From the NCBI GenBank assembly GCA_019044685.2, contig JAGTXX020000009.1:1550001-1614000 (forward strand): a stretch of 64,000 bases of DNA, read 5' to 3'. Below are positions 45,749 to 55,787 of this stretch, piece by piece. The notes under the pieces were generated by a model. It had not been told where the DNA came from, searched no databases, and saw nothing but the letters and a program-made list of their open reading frames with translations. Positions within the stretch are counted from its first letter, which is position 1, and the number at the start of each line of letters is the position of its first letter. A program made the translations under genes and the position numbers. Origin of the DNA: Nannochloris sp. 'desiccata'. Taxonomy: Eukaryota > Chlorophyta > Trebouxiophyceae > Chlorellales > Chlorellaceae.

Positions 45749-47768
45749 CTAGAAATTGACAGGAAGGATGCGTGGCGTTGTCTGCACGATTTGATACTTT
45801 CCTCCTTTTTCTCCCTTTCCTCCTTCACCACCACAAGTAAATTTAATCTCACGTACAGCAGCGGTATCCAGCCCTTCAAGCGTTGCAGACCACCGCTTGG
45901 CCTCTTCATCGGAGGTACACCCCCCAATACAGTAGACAGATACATCGCATATTTTACCAGTAGAAGGATTAGATACGTGCCAATTTAAAGATAGAGAAGC
46001 AGGGAACGGAGCAGTCACCATAGTAATTGCTGTCGTGTTGCCTGTCGAGGTGGCTTTAATATTTAAGCTGAGGCTGTCTTCTGAGGTTAGTACACGCAAT
46101 AAACGATCAGCTACCCATCCAGGGATCATACCACCTCTAACATCTAAAATATGCAATGTCTTTTCTGTGTTTTCTGGGCCTTTATGTGCATCCTTGCTAG
46201 TGCCTGCTCCAGCCCTTGCCGCTGAAGCAGTGGAGGCGGTGGCAGTCAAAGTATATTTTTTAATTGCAGCGTGCGTAAACTGGACAGGAGCAAGCAATAC
46301 AGGCACATCACACACGTTGTCGAGTAAAGTAAACGCTCTATTTAATAGAAAATCGAATAACGCGTGTACTCGAAGAGCTCCATTGAAAACCAGCATGCTT
46401 CTGGTCGTGTGGTCGATCGCAGTTGTTGAACGACCCGTAGCAGTTGCATAGGTACTACTACCACCTATTACTAATGGAGTTTCGAATTCGACTCCTTGCA
46501 TTTTCAACACTGATCGTACACCAGCACTCGACGTTCCCATCACAGCTTGTAGCCTCTCGTTTCCCTTGACAGCTGCAGCACTAAACAAGACAGTAAACGG
46601 CTGCTTCCCAAGACCACTCGGAAGCTGAGGAGATACTACATAAAAAGCATTACATTGTCCAGTACGTAGTGCATCGTACAAGGAACAGAGGGATTCTTGC
46701 CAGTCTTTACGACGTTGTTGGATATGGCTAGGTACGGAGGTATCGATGGGACGGGACAATGCTGGCGGTTGTGTCCTTTGAGGGAATTGCCAGGTCATTG
46801 CTGCTGCTAAGAGACGCTGGTGGGGGTTAAGACCGGTATCTCCAATGCAGGCAGTAAAGGAACGTTCAGCGTCGATAACTGTGGTAGTGTAGGGAAAGAG
46901 AAAGAAGTGGTGTTTAGTTTGATTAATTAATAGCAAGTGACGAGGAGCGGTTAAAGTTGAGATAGATTTCGTCGTGAATTTTTATTTACCTTCAGAACGT
47001 GGAGCTGTGCGTGCAGTATCTAATAAGGCAAATGGCTGCGTGGAGTTGAAACGCAGGGAAGTTTTCAGGCTCCAATCCATTGGAGGCTCTTCTAATTTGA
47101 TACCGGACAGTTGGGCTGTTGCTGTGGTAGATGCTGCTGTTTGCTGGCCAAGCTGGCCAGCCTGTGCAGCTGCGGCCCCGCCAGCTTTGGGAGGGCGCGG
47201 TGCCATGATTGGAGGGAGCCAATCAGATTGGGATAAAGGGAGCATCGCCCCTGCAAGACCTGCTGCACCAGCAGCTGCGGCTGCGGCAGCGGCCCCTGAG
47301 ACATCCTGAAAAGTTTTAATTTTCCGAGCTGGACGTGTGCCCTGGGCGTCCGCGTTGTCGCTAGGTATCAATCCAGCAAAGGAAGTTGGGCCACTGCAGA
47401 GAGGTTTATTGATTGTTAAATAGCATGAAAGGAGGAGAAAAGAAGATCTTCTCATTTATTGAAATTGCAGTATTCTTCAAGGGTCAAAACTTACTTTGCG
47501 AGCATATCACTAGGAAAGAGTGTGTCTCCAATCTTGCTATCATTAATATCTACATTTTCACTAGAATCCTCAGGCTCTCTCCTTCGTTTCATACCCTGCC
47601 TACCCGCCTGCAGTTGATCATGAATTCAAAATTAGTGGGGAAGAAATCGAGCTACACTTAAAAATATGCAAAGCATATAATTTCAGCGTAGTGTTGAATA
47701 TATCTACTTACTTTTCCGGCTTTATCAGCGGCTGCATTGAGGGTCACCTTTCTCAGTGGCTTGCCCAT
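45749..47768 (-). CDS. DONSON: DONSON-like replication factor
   Basis: Four exons (47712-47768, 47495-47607, 46990-47393, 45749-46878) join in frame and give 567 aa. Family motifs are EEPPMDWSLKTSLRFNSTQP, RRKDWQESLCSLYDALRTGQ, CNAFYVVSPQ, QPFTVLFSAAA and RSVLKMQGVEFETPLVIGG. In animals DONSON delivers GINS to the CMG helicase at replication origins. The N-terminal exons are basic and disordered, with an Ala8-rich stretch. Nuclear. It is convergent with TIM44. Confidence 0.9.
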
Positions 47769-48573
47769 TCTAATTATTACCGAGCAAACGGAAGAGAGGC
47801 TGCGCTTTAAGTATCAGATATTATACTACGAATACATCTAGATAACTATGAATTTATTATTAAGCAGCAAATTAAGAAAATTTACGGCAAAAAGGCACCA
47901 GCGTTTTAAAATTTTGAAGAGGGTCCTGCTGTGCTTTGCTTTCTAAGAAGTTTTTCGAAAGTTTCTTCTCTCTTTTCGTTGTTGAGAAGCCTTTGGGGAT
48001 AGTAAAATCATCTCCCTTGTAGGAAATTGGGCCTATTCAATCGATATACACCTATGGCAGTTCAAGAGATCCGTGCGTGTCAGAAGCTGGTGGTAGGGAA
48101 GAAGGATTTTTGCAGCGACCAAGTTCGTTGACGGATGCCGTGGTTGGGCAGGGGCAAAGCCTCTCCCCTGCGACGATGTCGCTGAATGCGCTCTGAACCT
48201 CTGCCAGACTTAAATTTGGCGTGATATAAGATCCTGATGGCACGAGACCAGTCCAAGCAGCGATATACATACAATATATTGCAATCAATCTCTTGGCCTC
48301 CGGAGGACTAGGAATAAGCAAAGGGAAAATAATAAACCGACTTGGGCTGGGTTTGCGTTTACATACCACGGTATACGTATTAGAGAAGCCATCTCCTATT
48401 TAATATACAAATGCTGCGATTTTTTTGTGACGGCATGTTGTTAAAAATGCGGATGAAGCAAAGCGCCGGCGGCGGCCTGCGGTATTTCGCCTTGGCCTTC
48501 AGGGTTGTAGTGTATTGTCTTTATAAGCGTGTCTTGAGCGTCTTTAGTTGATGTTTCCTGCCTTGCAGAGGCG
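47769..48573. other. non-coding stretch upstream of DONSON
   Basis: About 800 bp. A minus-strand open stretch (48052-48369, TGLVPSGSYITPNLSLAEVQ) has some protein-like flavour but no ATG and no matching exon. It may be a gene relic. The right edge leads directly into the tandem repeat. Confidence 0.4.
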
Positions 48574-48842
48574 TCCCGGTTTGATTGAGGATCTTACATG
48601 TGGCCCAGTCCCACCGCCCTGGTGAGAGAGTCAAGTGACTCGCAGGCTTCCCTATAACATGGGAATGTATAAAAAGTAGAAAAAAGACAAGAGTCTAGAA
48701 TTGAGGTTAGCCAACCCAATAACAAAAGCATGGGGCGGTGAATATGCAAAACGCCACCAACCACCATACCTGGCGGTAATGAGCAAAAGGCAAAACCCTA
48801 CATTTTAACTCAAGAAAAGTGATGGATAACCAGAGATACTTT
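48574..48842 (+). repeat. tandem repeat unit, truncated copy 1
   Basis: About 270 bp nearly identical to the first 265 bp of the two full units that follow. It begins TCCCGGTTTGATTGAGGATC and stops inside the unit at GAGATACTTT. It contains one copy of the internal 28-nt motif (starts at 48736). Confidence 0.9.
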
Positions 48843-49851
48843 CCGATTGATTGAGGATCTTACATGTGGCCCAGTCCCACCGCCCTGGTGAGAGAGTCAG
48901 GTGACTCGCAGGCTTCCCTATAACATGGGAATGTATAAAGAGTAGAAAAAAGACAAGAGTCTAGAATTGAGGTTAGCCAACCCAAAAACATAAGCATGGG
49001 GCGGTGAATATGCAAAACGCCACCAACCACCATACCTGGCGGTAATGAGCAAAAGGCAAAAACCCTACATTTTAACTCAAGAAAGGTGATAGATAACCAG
49101 AGATACTTTGATTACCCATCAATACAACATAAAAAATGTTGAGCAAAGAATGAATTCTTCACTGGAAAGGATCCAGATCCATTTTTCAGGGTCTGAATGA
49201 AAAGAGCGGCGTTTCAGAAACGCCACTGGGAGGTATGATAAGAAGCACCATACAAAAAGAGGGGTTTTATTGGTGATAAATCAGTCAAGTAAAACCAGGT
49301 CGTGCAGAAATCTCTGCGCGAGTATTGAAAGAGTAGAGAAAAAGCTGCCCACCACCAATCCACGGCATATGACGGTGAATATGCAAAACGCCACCAACCA
49401 CATGCAAGGGAATGATGTTGGACCTCTCATCACTACTCAGTTGAGGAACGAGGTTTCCCTGCGTTGTTTTGCTGAGATAGCTTAATCAATAAAAGATTAT
49501 TGATGGTAGAAATCCTGCCTCCCAGTGGGTGGCAGCATCGGGGCTCGATGGCAAGCACCCGAATATGGGGGTTAAAAAGTCAGCGTGATGGAGTCCAGCG
49601 GACCCGGGGGCTGAAGAAGCTCGAATATAGAGGTGAGTTATGAGGCTCTCCATCTATCTTCGATCTGTGAAACAACGTGCAGAGGTTGATTTCTGAAGTG
49701 TTGTTAAATTGCCGGTTAGTTGAGAAAATAAATCCTCAAATACCGCATTATTAGAGACCGCGTGGCCTCAGATAGCTCCAATATAATTAGAGCTATAATA
49801 TACATCCCCCGCTGACGGCGAAAGCACGCACGGGAGAGTTTTAGTTTGTCG

Positions 49852-49901
49852 ATCAAAGAATGCTAACGAAAAAAATATTTTTTTCGCTGAACACCTTTGA
49901 T
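49852..49901 (+). repeat. nested two-level inverted repeat in copy 2
   Basis: An outer stem ATCAAAG/CTTTGAT (49852-49858 with 49895-49901) encloses an ~8/8-nt internal loop. Inside is a perfect stem CGAAAAAAA-TA-TTTTTTTCG (49867-49886). The same arrangement recurs in copy 3. Confidence 0.8.
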
Positions 49902-49916
49902 ATATAATCCCAGCAC

Positions 49917-49965
49917 TTTGAGAGGGAGCCAATTAACAAAAGGAGTTAATTGGTTCCCTCTCAAA
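49917..49965 (+). repeat. 21-bp terminal hairpin in copy 2
   Basis: Arms 49917-49937 and 49945-49965 pair over 21 bp with a single G-T wobble and a 7-nt loop. Confidence 0.9.
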
Positions 49966-49977
49966 ATAGCTAGAATT

Positions 49978-51118
49978 GAATCCGGTTGATTGAGGATCTT
50001 ACATGTGGCCCAGTCCCACCGCCCTGGTGAGAGAGTCAAGTGACTCGCAGGCTTCCCTATAACATGGGAATGTATAAAAAGTAGAAAAAAGACAAGAGTC
50101 TAGAATTGAGGTTAGCCAACCCAAAAACATAAGCATGGGGCGGTGAATATGCAAAACGCCACCAACCACCATACCTGGCGGTAATGAGCAAAAGGCAAAA
50201 ACCCTACATTTTAACTCAAGGAAGGTGATAGATAACCAGAGATACTTTGATTACCCATCAATACAACATAAAAAATGTTGAGCAAAGAATGAATTCTTCA
50301 CTGGAAAGGATCCAGATCCATTTTTCAGGGTCTGAATGAAAAGAGCGGCGTTTCAGAAACGCCACTCGGAGGTATGATAAGAAGCACCATACAAAAAGAG
50401 GGGTTTTATTGGTGATAAATCAGTCAAGTAAAACCAGGTCGTGCAGAAATCTCTGCGCGAGTATTGAAAGAGTAGAGAAAAAACTGCCCACCACCAATCC
50501 ACGGCATATGACGGTGAATATGCAAAACGCCACCAACCACATGCAAGGGAATGATGTTGGACCTCTCATCACTACTCAGTTAAGGAACGAGGTTTCCCTG
50601 CGTTGTTTTGCTGAGACAGCTTAATCAATAAAAGATTATTGATGGTAGAAATCCTGCCTCCCAGTGGGTGGCAGCGTCGGGGCTCGATGGCGAGCACCCG
50701 AATATGGGGGTTAAAAAGTCAGCGTGATGGAGTCCAGCGGACCCGGGGGCTGAAGAAGCTCGAATATAGAGGTGAGTTATGAGGCTCTCCATCTATCTTC
50801 GATCTGTGAAACAACGTGCAGAGGTTGATTTCTGAAGTGTTGTTAAATTGTCGGTTAGTTGAGAAAATAAATCCTCAAATACCGCGTTATTAGAGACCGC
50901 GCGGCCTCAAATAGCTCCAAAATAATTAGAGCTACAATATACATCCCCCGCTGACGGCGAAGGCACGCACGGGAGAGTTTTAGTTTGTCGATCAAAGAAT
51001 GCTAACGAAAAAAATATTTTTTTTTCGCTGAACACCTTTGATATATAACCCCAGCACTTTGAGAGGGAGCCAATTAACAAAAGAAGTTAATTGGTTCCCT
51101 CTCAAAATAGCTAGAATT
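49978..51118 (+). repeat. tandem repeat unit, full copy 3 (1.14 kb)
   Basis: Near-identical to copy 2 (spacing of equivalent points 1139 bp), with only scattered single-base changes and one or two indels in the A/T run. The high identity implies recent duplication or ongoing homogenisation. It ends ~150 bp before the permuted tRNA. Confidence 0.9.
51058..51106 (+). repeat. 21-bp terminal hairpin in copy 3
   Basis: The same hairpin as in copy 2. Arms are 51058-51078 and 51086-51106. Confidence 0.9.
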
Positions 51119-51238
51119 CCATTTTTTGTAAAAAGAGCTAAAATAAAATCCGGCGAGAGAGTTCAAAATTTGGTATTTTGTGCAAATATATTGAAACGGA
51201 AATAGAAGGTGATCACTTCCTACTTCACTTTCCTATAG

Positions 51239-51257
51239 CTCGGCGCTTCAAGCCGAG
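51239..51257 (+). other. leader hairpin of the permuted tRNA
   Basis: CTCGGC and GCCGAG form a perfect 6-bp stem with a 7-nt loop, 7 nt before the bulge-helix-bulge strand of the tRNA leader. It could shape or protect the precursor 5' leader. Function unproven. Confidence 0.5.
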
Positions 51258-51271
51258 ATTCAACATTATGT

Positions 51272-51372
51272 TCCTATTCCGAAAGGGCGCAGGTTCGAAC
51301 CCTGCCGCGATCAGCCTGTTGGAAACTTCAGCGAGATCGCGTGGCCGAGTGGTCTAAGGCGGTAGGGTAAGG
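51272..51372 (+). tRNA. circularly permuted tRNA-Leu(AAG)
   Basis: The 3' half (51272-51313) precedes the 5' half (51335-51372), with 21 nt between them. Joined 5'-to-3' they form an 80-nt class II tRNA. Acceptor GATCGCG (51335-51341) pairs 7/7 with CGCGATC (51306-51312), with discriminator A at 51313 and no encoded CCA. D arm is GCC/GGC (51344-51346, 51358-51360). Anticodon stem GTAGG (51362-51366) pairs with CCTAT (51273-51277) with one G-T. The anticodon is AAG (51369-51371) with U33. The variable arm is a CC/GG stem capped by GAAA. T arm is GCAGG-TTCGAAC-CCTGC. The flanks ATAAT (51373-51377) and ATTAT (51265-51269) pair 5/5. With the GTT bulge (51270-51272) this gives a bulge-helix-bulge-like junction cut at position 37/38. 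Box B therefore precedes box A. Confidence 0.93.
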
Positions 51373-51379
51373 ATAATTC

Positions 51380-51383
51380 TTTT
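51380..51383 (+). terminator. RNA polymerase III T4 terminator
   Basis: TTTT lies 7 nt after the 5' half of the permuted tRNA, just past the bulge-helix-bulge strand. No T4 run occurs between 51239 and 51379, so leader, both halves and the junction helix would be in one transcript. Confidence 0.75.
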
Positions 51384-51906
51384 GTCGCCATTTTCGGCAA
51401 CCGTGCAACGTGAGGGACATATTGCAAGCTTCAGCGGTCGATTTGGACGCAATTTGACCAAAAATTTCACAGACGGTGGTCTTGTACTTTCATAGGAGAA
51501 AAGTTGCTTATATAGTTTTATAAACATTACCAAACATCATAGGTAGGTGACCAGAGCCTGCGCAGACACTATCTGTCCTGTTTACTACTGTAAATTTTAA
51601 TTAAGCTGGAAACTATTTTTGAACCACCGCCGTCCACTCTTATCAAAGAATACTGTTTCTTCCTCTTCTCTCATTATACTCGAGCCAGCATACCCACAGA
51701 AATTTTAAGCTTTCATCTATACTAGGGTAACTACATCCGTATTACCACATCCATCGCTATCTTTACGTTCTATCTTGGCATGGAAAAAGGCAGGGCTGAC
51801 GGGGCGCTGCTCACTTTCCTCACGTTGCAATGCAGACAAAACCTCAAACGAGCAGCTTTTCTCTGCTAAAATAATGTTTGCATAATCAAAGAATAATTCT
51901 CCTTCT
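51384..51906. other. promoter region of methylmalonyl-CoA mutase
   Basis: About 520 bp between the tRNA terminator and the mutase start codon. No other feature is recognised. Confidence 0.5.
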
Positions 51907-54417
51907 ATGTTGGCTCTACAACGACAGCTAACAAGGCGGTCCGCCCTTGTGGGGATCAGCAGGTGGAGTAGCACTGATTCTTCAATGGTCGAAGCTTGGG
52001 AAACAAAAGCCAGGAAAGAAGCCAAAGGCCAGGATCCATATCAAGCATTTAGATCCAAGAATCATGATGTAGGTGTCAGAATGAAGCACGTAGTATGGGG
52101 CTTTGAGATCACAATTTCAATCCAAAGTGAATTTATTTACGCAATTGATAAGTACTAATGGTTCCACTCCTCCATTACCTGCAGGGGGTAGATCTTAAAC
52201 CTGTGTACAGCAAGAGTGATTTAGATGTGCTCCCCGATTACGGTGAAGAGTTTCCTGGGGTCTCTCCATTTACCCGAGGCCCCTACGCCTCCATGTATGT
52301 GCTTTCTTTGCCTCTCAAAAGATTATTCCCTCCTTCTTTGTCTCACACAATCTTCATGTGACGCTCTATTTTGCCTCGAATGATGCAGGTACTCTGGCCG
52401 CCCTTGGACTATCCGTCAATACGCAGGTTTTTCAACTGCTGAAGAATCCAACGCCTTTTACCACCGCTGCCTTGCTGCTGGCCAACAAGGCATCTCCGTT
52501 GCTTTCGATCTAGCCACCCATAGAGGCTATGATAGTGATCACCTACGTGTTTCTGGAGACGTCGGTATGTCTGGTGTGGCGATAGACTCTGTAGAGGACA
52601 TGGCTATTTTATTTTCTGGGATCCCTCTTGATCGCATGTCGGTATCAATGACAATGAATGGCGCAGTGCTTCCAATTCTCGCTATGTACATTGTTGCAGC
52701 TGAGGAAGATGGTGTGGAAGCTTCTAAACTTACTGGAACTATTCAAAATGATATTTTAAAGGAATTTATGGTTCGAAATACATACATCTACCCGCCACAC
52801 CCCTCGATGAGGATCGTAGGTGACATTTTCGCTTATTCTGCTAATCACATGCCTAAATATCACCCTATTTCTATTTCTGGTTATCATATGCAAGAAGCAG
52901 GCGCCACATCAACACTAGAACTTGCTTTTACTTTGGCCGATGGACTGGAATATCTCCGCTGTGCTGCCTCGGCAGGACTCCCTGTAGATGCCGTTGCTCC
53001 TCGTCTTTCCTTCTTTTTCGGCATCGGGATGGATTTTTTCACTGAAATAGCCAAACTGCGTGCTGCGCGTAGGCTCTGGGCGCGCCTTCTTCGTGATAAA
53101 ATGGGCGCCAAAGATGAACGCTCTCTTGTCCTTCGAACACATTGCCAAACAAGTGGCTATTCCCTTACAGCGCAGGAGCCATACAACAATATCATCCGTA
53201 CGACAATTGAAGCCATGGCTGCTATCTTAGGAGGCACACAGAGCCTCCATACAAACTCTTTTGACGAGGCCATAGCCCTTCCTACCGACTTTTCTTCAAA
53301 GCTCGCGAGAAATACTCAATTGATTTTAGCTGAGGAGACAGGTATCCCTGCAGTGGCAGATCCTTTGGGTGGCTCATATTATATAGAAAGCTTGACTGCT
53401 AGAATAGAAGCGGATGCTGAAAAGCTAATTCATGAGATTGAAGATCTGGGCGGCATGACCGAGGCGATTGTGGCGGGTCTGCCGAAATTGAAAATTGAAG
53501 AATGTGCTGCTCGGCAACAAGCTCGTATTGATAATGGAAAACAAGTTATTGTCGGAGTGAATAAGTACCACAGAGAGAATGGTCGTGTTGGCAGCGGTAG
53601 TAGCAACAATGAAGATGAAAATCAAGAGCAAACAGAAGAAGACCTTGTAGTACGTCAAATTGACAACACTGCTGTTTTAGCTACTCAAACAAAGCGATTG
53701 GAACGTCTACGAGCAACCAGAGACTTAGAGAAGGTTGAACAAGCGCTGAAAGCTATCGAAAATGCAGCACGATCGAGTGAAAGAACTGAAGAAACCAATT
53801 TGTTGGCACTTTGCGTGGAGGCTGCTCGTGCCAGAGCAACTGTTGGAGAGATAACAAACGCCATGGAGAAGGTCTGGGGTCGTTATGAAGCTAGCACAGG
53901 TATGGCGACTGGTACCTATGGTGCAGAAGTCGGTGCAAATACCGTTGACGGTATTCAAAAAGACCCTGAACTCGCTGCTGTAGCTGCAGCGGTGGAACGT
54001 TTTGAGGCCGACCAAGGCCGGCGTCCTCGTATCCTAGTAGCGAAGATGGGCATGGATGGCCACGATCGTGGGGCAAAAGTAATGGCCACTGGTTTAGCAG
54101 ATCTCGGGTTTGATGTGGATGTCGGTCCTCTGTTCTTAACTCCAGCAGAGGTAGCTCGCCAAGCTGTTGATGCAGACGTCCACATCGTTGGCGTGTCGAC
54201 TCAAGCGGCCGGGCACAGGACTTTGGTACCTCAACTGATGAATGAGCTTCGAAAGCAGGGGGCTAATGATGTGATGGTTATTTGTGGAGGTATTATTCCT
54301 CAACAGGATCATGCAATGTTGGAAAATGAAGGTGTAGCTGCCATTTATGGACCCGGCACCCGAGTGCCATCAGCCGCATTGGATATGTTGAATATATTGA
54401 TGAAGGAGCAACCTTGA
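51907..54417 (+). CDS. MMUT: methylmalonyl-CoA mutase, mitochondrial, adenosylcobalamin-dependent
   Basis: Exons 51907-52068, 52185-52294 and 52389-54417 give 766 aa, the single-chain form. The presequence [20 protein letters not shown] is Arg-rich and amphipathic. The TIM-barrel half has [52 protein letters not shown] and [20 protein letters not shown]. The B12-binding half has [20 protein letters not shown] (DxHxxG base-off His loop, near residue 643), [17 protein letters not shown] and [12 protein letters not shown]. It converts methylmalonyl-CoA to succinyl-CoA in propionate and branched-chain breakdown. A poly-Glu/Asn linker lies between the two halves. MMADHC, needed to supply its cofactor, is at 24.9 kb. 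Confidence 0.96.
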
Positions 54418-54603
54418 AGGTTTTAAGATTAATCGTCTAGTAAAAAGTGGACATATATTACAGCTTTTATTTCATGTATATGACGGTAATTTGATGTACA
54501 AACAAACCAAGTAACGAATAAAACTAACTAAAAAATGGGTGAAAAAATACAGGGAGGTTTGATACATATTTAAATAGAGGCTTTTTCTTCCTGGTCTTCT
54601 TTT

Positions 54604-55787
54604 TTATAATTCAAAATCAAAATCTGCTGAAGGGTTGACACTAAACAGTAACGGATCGCTGCTGCTTCCACGACCACCTGTTGGAGCAAAGGCAAGGACC
54701 ATTCGTCGCAGCACGACGGCCAGTAAGATAGCCCCAAGCAGCACTGCTACAAACGATAAGCCCTTGTCCTCCCAGGAAGTGCTGGAAGGTGACGTGGTGG
54801 TAGTGGTAGCTGCTGGTACAGCAAGTGAAGGGCTAAGAGGGGGAGAAGGGGTGGGTTGGCGGAGGAAAGGCTCTCTTCCTTCTGACGAAGAGGCTCCATA
54901 TCCAGTGGGGGTTGCCGCCATGTCCTCCTTTTGCTGCGGCTGGAATAGTGGAGGTGTTGTTATTGCTGCTTCTAACGATGAAGAAGAAGGAGTCACCGAA
55001 GGTGTTGTTTCTTGTGGCTGGAACATCACTTTGCCCTTCTCTTCTTCATCACTCCCTATGACTGCCTCTTCACTTGGAGTTCCTGCTGGCACCACCACTG
55101 ATGCCTCGCCCTCTGCGAGTTCCATACCTCTGCTTTCTGCTTGTGCAGCCTTTGGGCTACCTCCACGGCTGTATAAATTCTTAGATTCTTCTTCTAAATC
55201 AAGCATATTTTGATGTTGGGCGTTAATAAGCTCTTGAACATCGCAATTTGCGTGCTTTGGGGGTGTAGTTCTTGCCTCAATTGCCATTTGTTTTCGGATA
55301 TCAGTTGCAGTGTCAATTGAGCCTACTGCGCCATTTCCAGGGGTTTGCATGAAAGCAATTAAAGCTACTAATGCACTACGTACGCTCCATGATGGCTGCC
55401 ACGATTCTGGATGGAAAGAAGAGATTGAGAGGCAAATTTTTGTGCCCGTTTCAAAGCGACCGCTAGGAGTGAGCATGACGAATGCAGGGGGTTTAAAAGG
55501 GTACTCTGCGGGCATTAGAATCCTGCCGTGGTAGATGCCTCCTTCAAATTCGGTGTCCCATGCACCACGGATAACGAAATGCCATTCGAAAATGTTTTCC
55601 TGTGGTAAAGAGAACGAGCTGGCTGAGTAATTTATAGTAGTTTAAAACAGGGTTTCGAAACCAAAAGTTTCTGTATCAGACTCACCTCTAGCGCCTCAGC
55701 CAGAATGTCAGGGTTGTCATCCTTTTGAATTTCCTTCAACTCCTGCAGGATACGCTTCACTGCAGGATTTCTCAAGTTGTAGCTCAT
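54604..55787 (-). CDS. UBE2J: ER membrane ubiquitin-conjugating enzyme, UBE2J/UBC6 type
   Basis: Exons 55686-55787 and 54604-55599 give 365 aa. The UBC fold covers residues 1-160: AVKRILQELKEIQKDDNPD, ENIFEWHFVIRGAWDTEFEG, YPFKPPAFVMLTP and the active-site Cys in GTKICLSISSFHPESWQPSW. Like UBC6 it has the xGRF loop in place of the usual HPN. The Asn of TPNGRF/TANGRF is Ser here (TPSGRF). A long disordered linker leads to a C-terminal membrane anchor (FVAVLLGAILLAVVLRRMVL), so it is tail-anchored in the ER. The role is ER-associated degradation. Confidence 0.9.

Larger units (their letters stand above)
48843..49977 (+). repeat. tandem repeat unit, full copy 2 (1.14 kb)
   Basis: Full unit starting TCCGATTGATTGAGGATC (the T is the last base of copy 1) and ending in a long hairpin and TAGCTAGAATT. 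Internal parts: the 28-nt CGGTGAATATGCAAAACGCC-type motif twice (49002 and 49373), a perfect 7-bp hairpin GGCGTTT/AAACGCC (49208-49224), a nested two-level hairpin (49852-49901) and the terminal hairpin (49917-49965). The only ORF (49270-49485, 71 codons) has no protein-like features. No transposase or reverse transcriptase is encoded. Confidence 0.9.

Noticed and set aside
48052..48369. 105-codon minus-strand ORF
   Set aside because: No ATG, no family match and no neighbouring exon. It may be a relic but is not annotated as a gene.
49605..49640. Hammerhead ribozyme core (CTGAAGA followed by GAA)
   Set aside because: No stem II can form between the two motifs, and the GAAA and stem III parts do not fit.
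49270..50624. 71-codon ORF present in both full repeat units (49270-49485, 50409-50624)
   Set aside because: It is conserved only because the units are near-identical. Differences include an Ile/Thr change with no bias to silent sites, and there is no protein-like pattern.
48574..51118. Helitron (TC start, 3' hairpin, CTAG end)
   Set aside because: The units have a TC-like start and hairpin plus CTAG, but the insertion is not between A and T, the stem is longer than usual and no RepHel is present. Kept as an unclassified repeat.
51239..51257. Leader hairpin as the anticodon arm of a second tRNA
   Set aside because: The 7-nt loop lacks U33 in the right place and no D, T or acceptor arms surround it.
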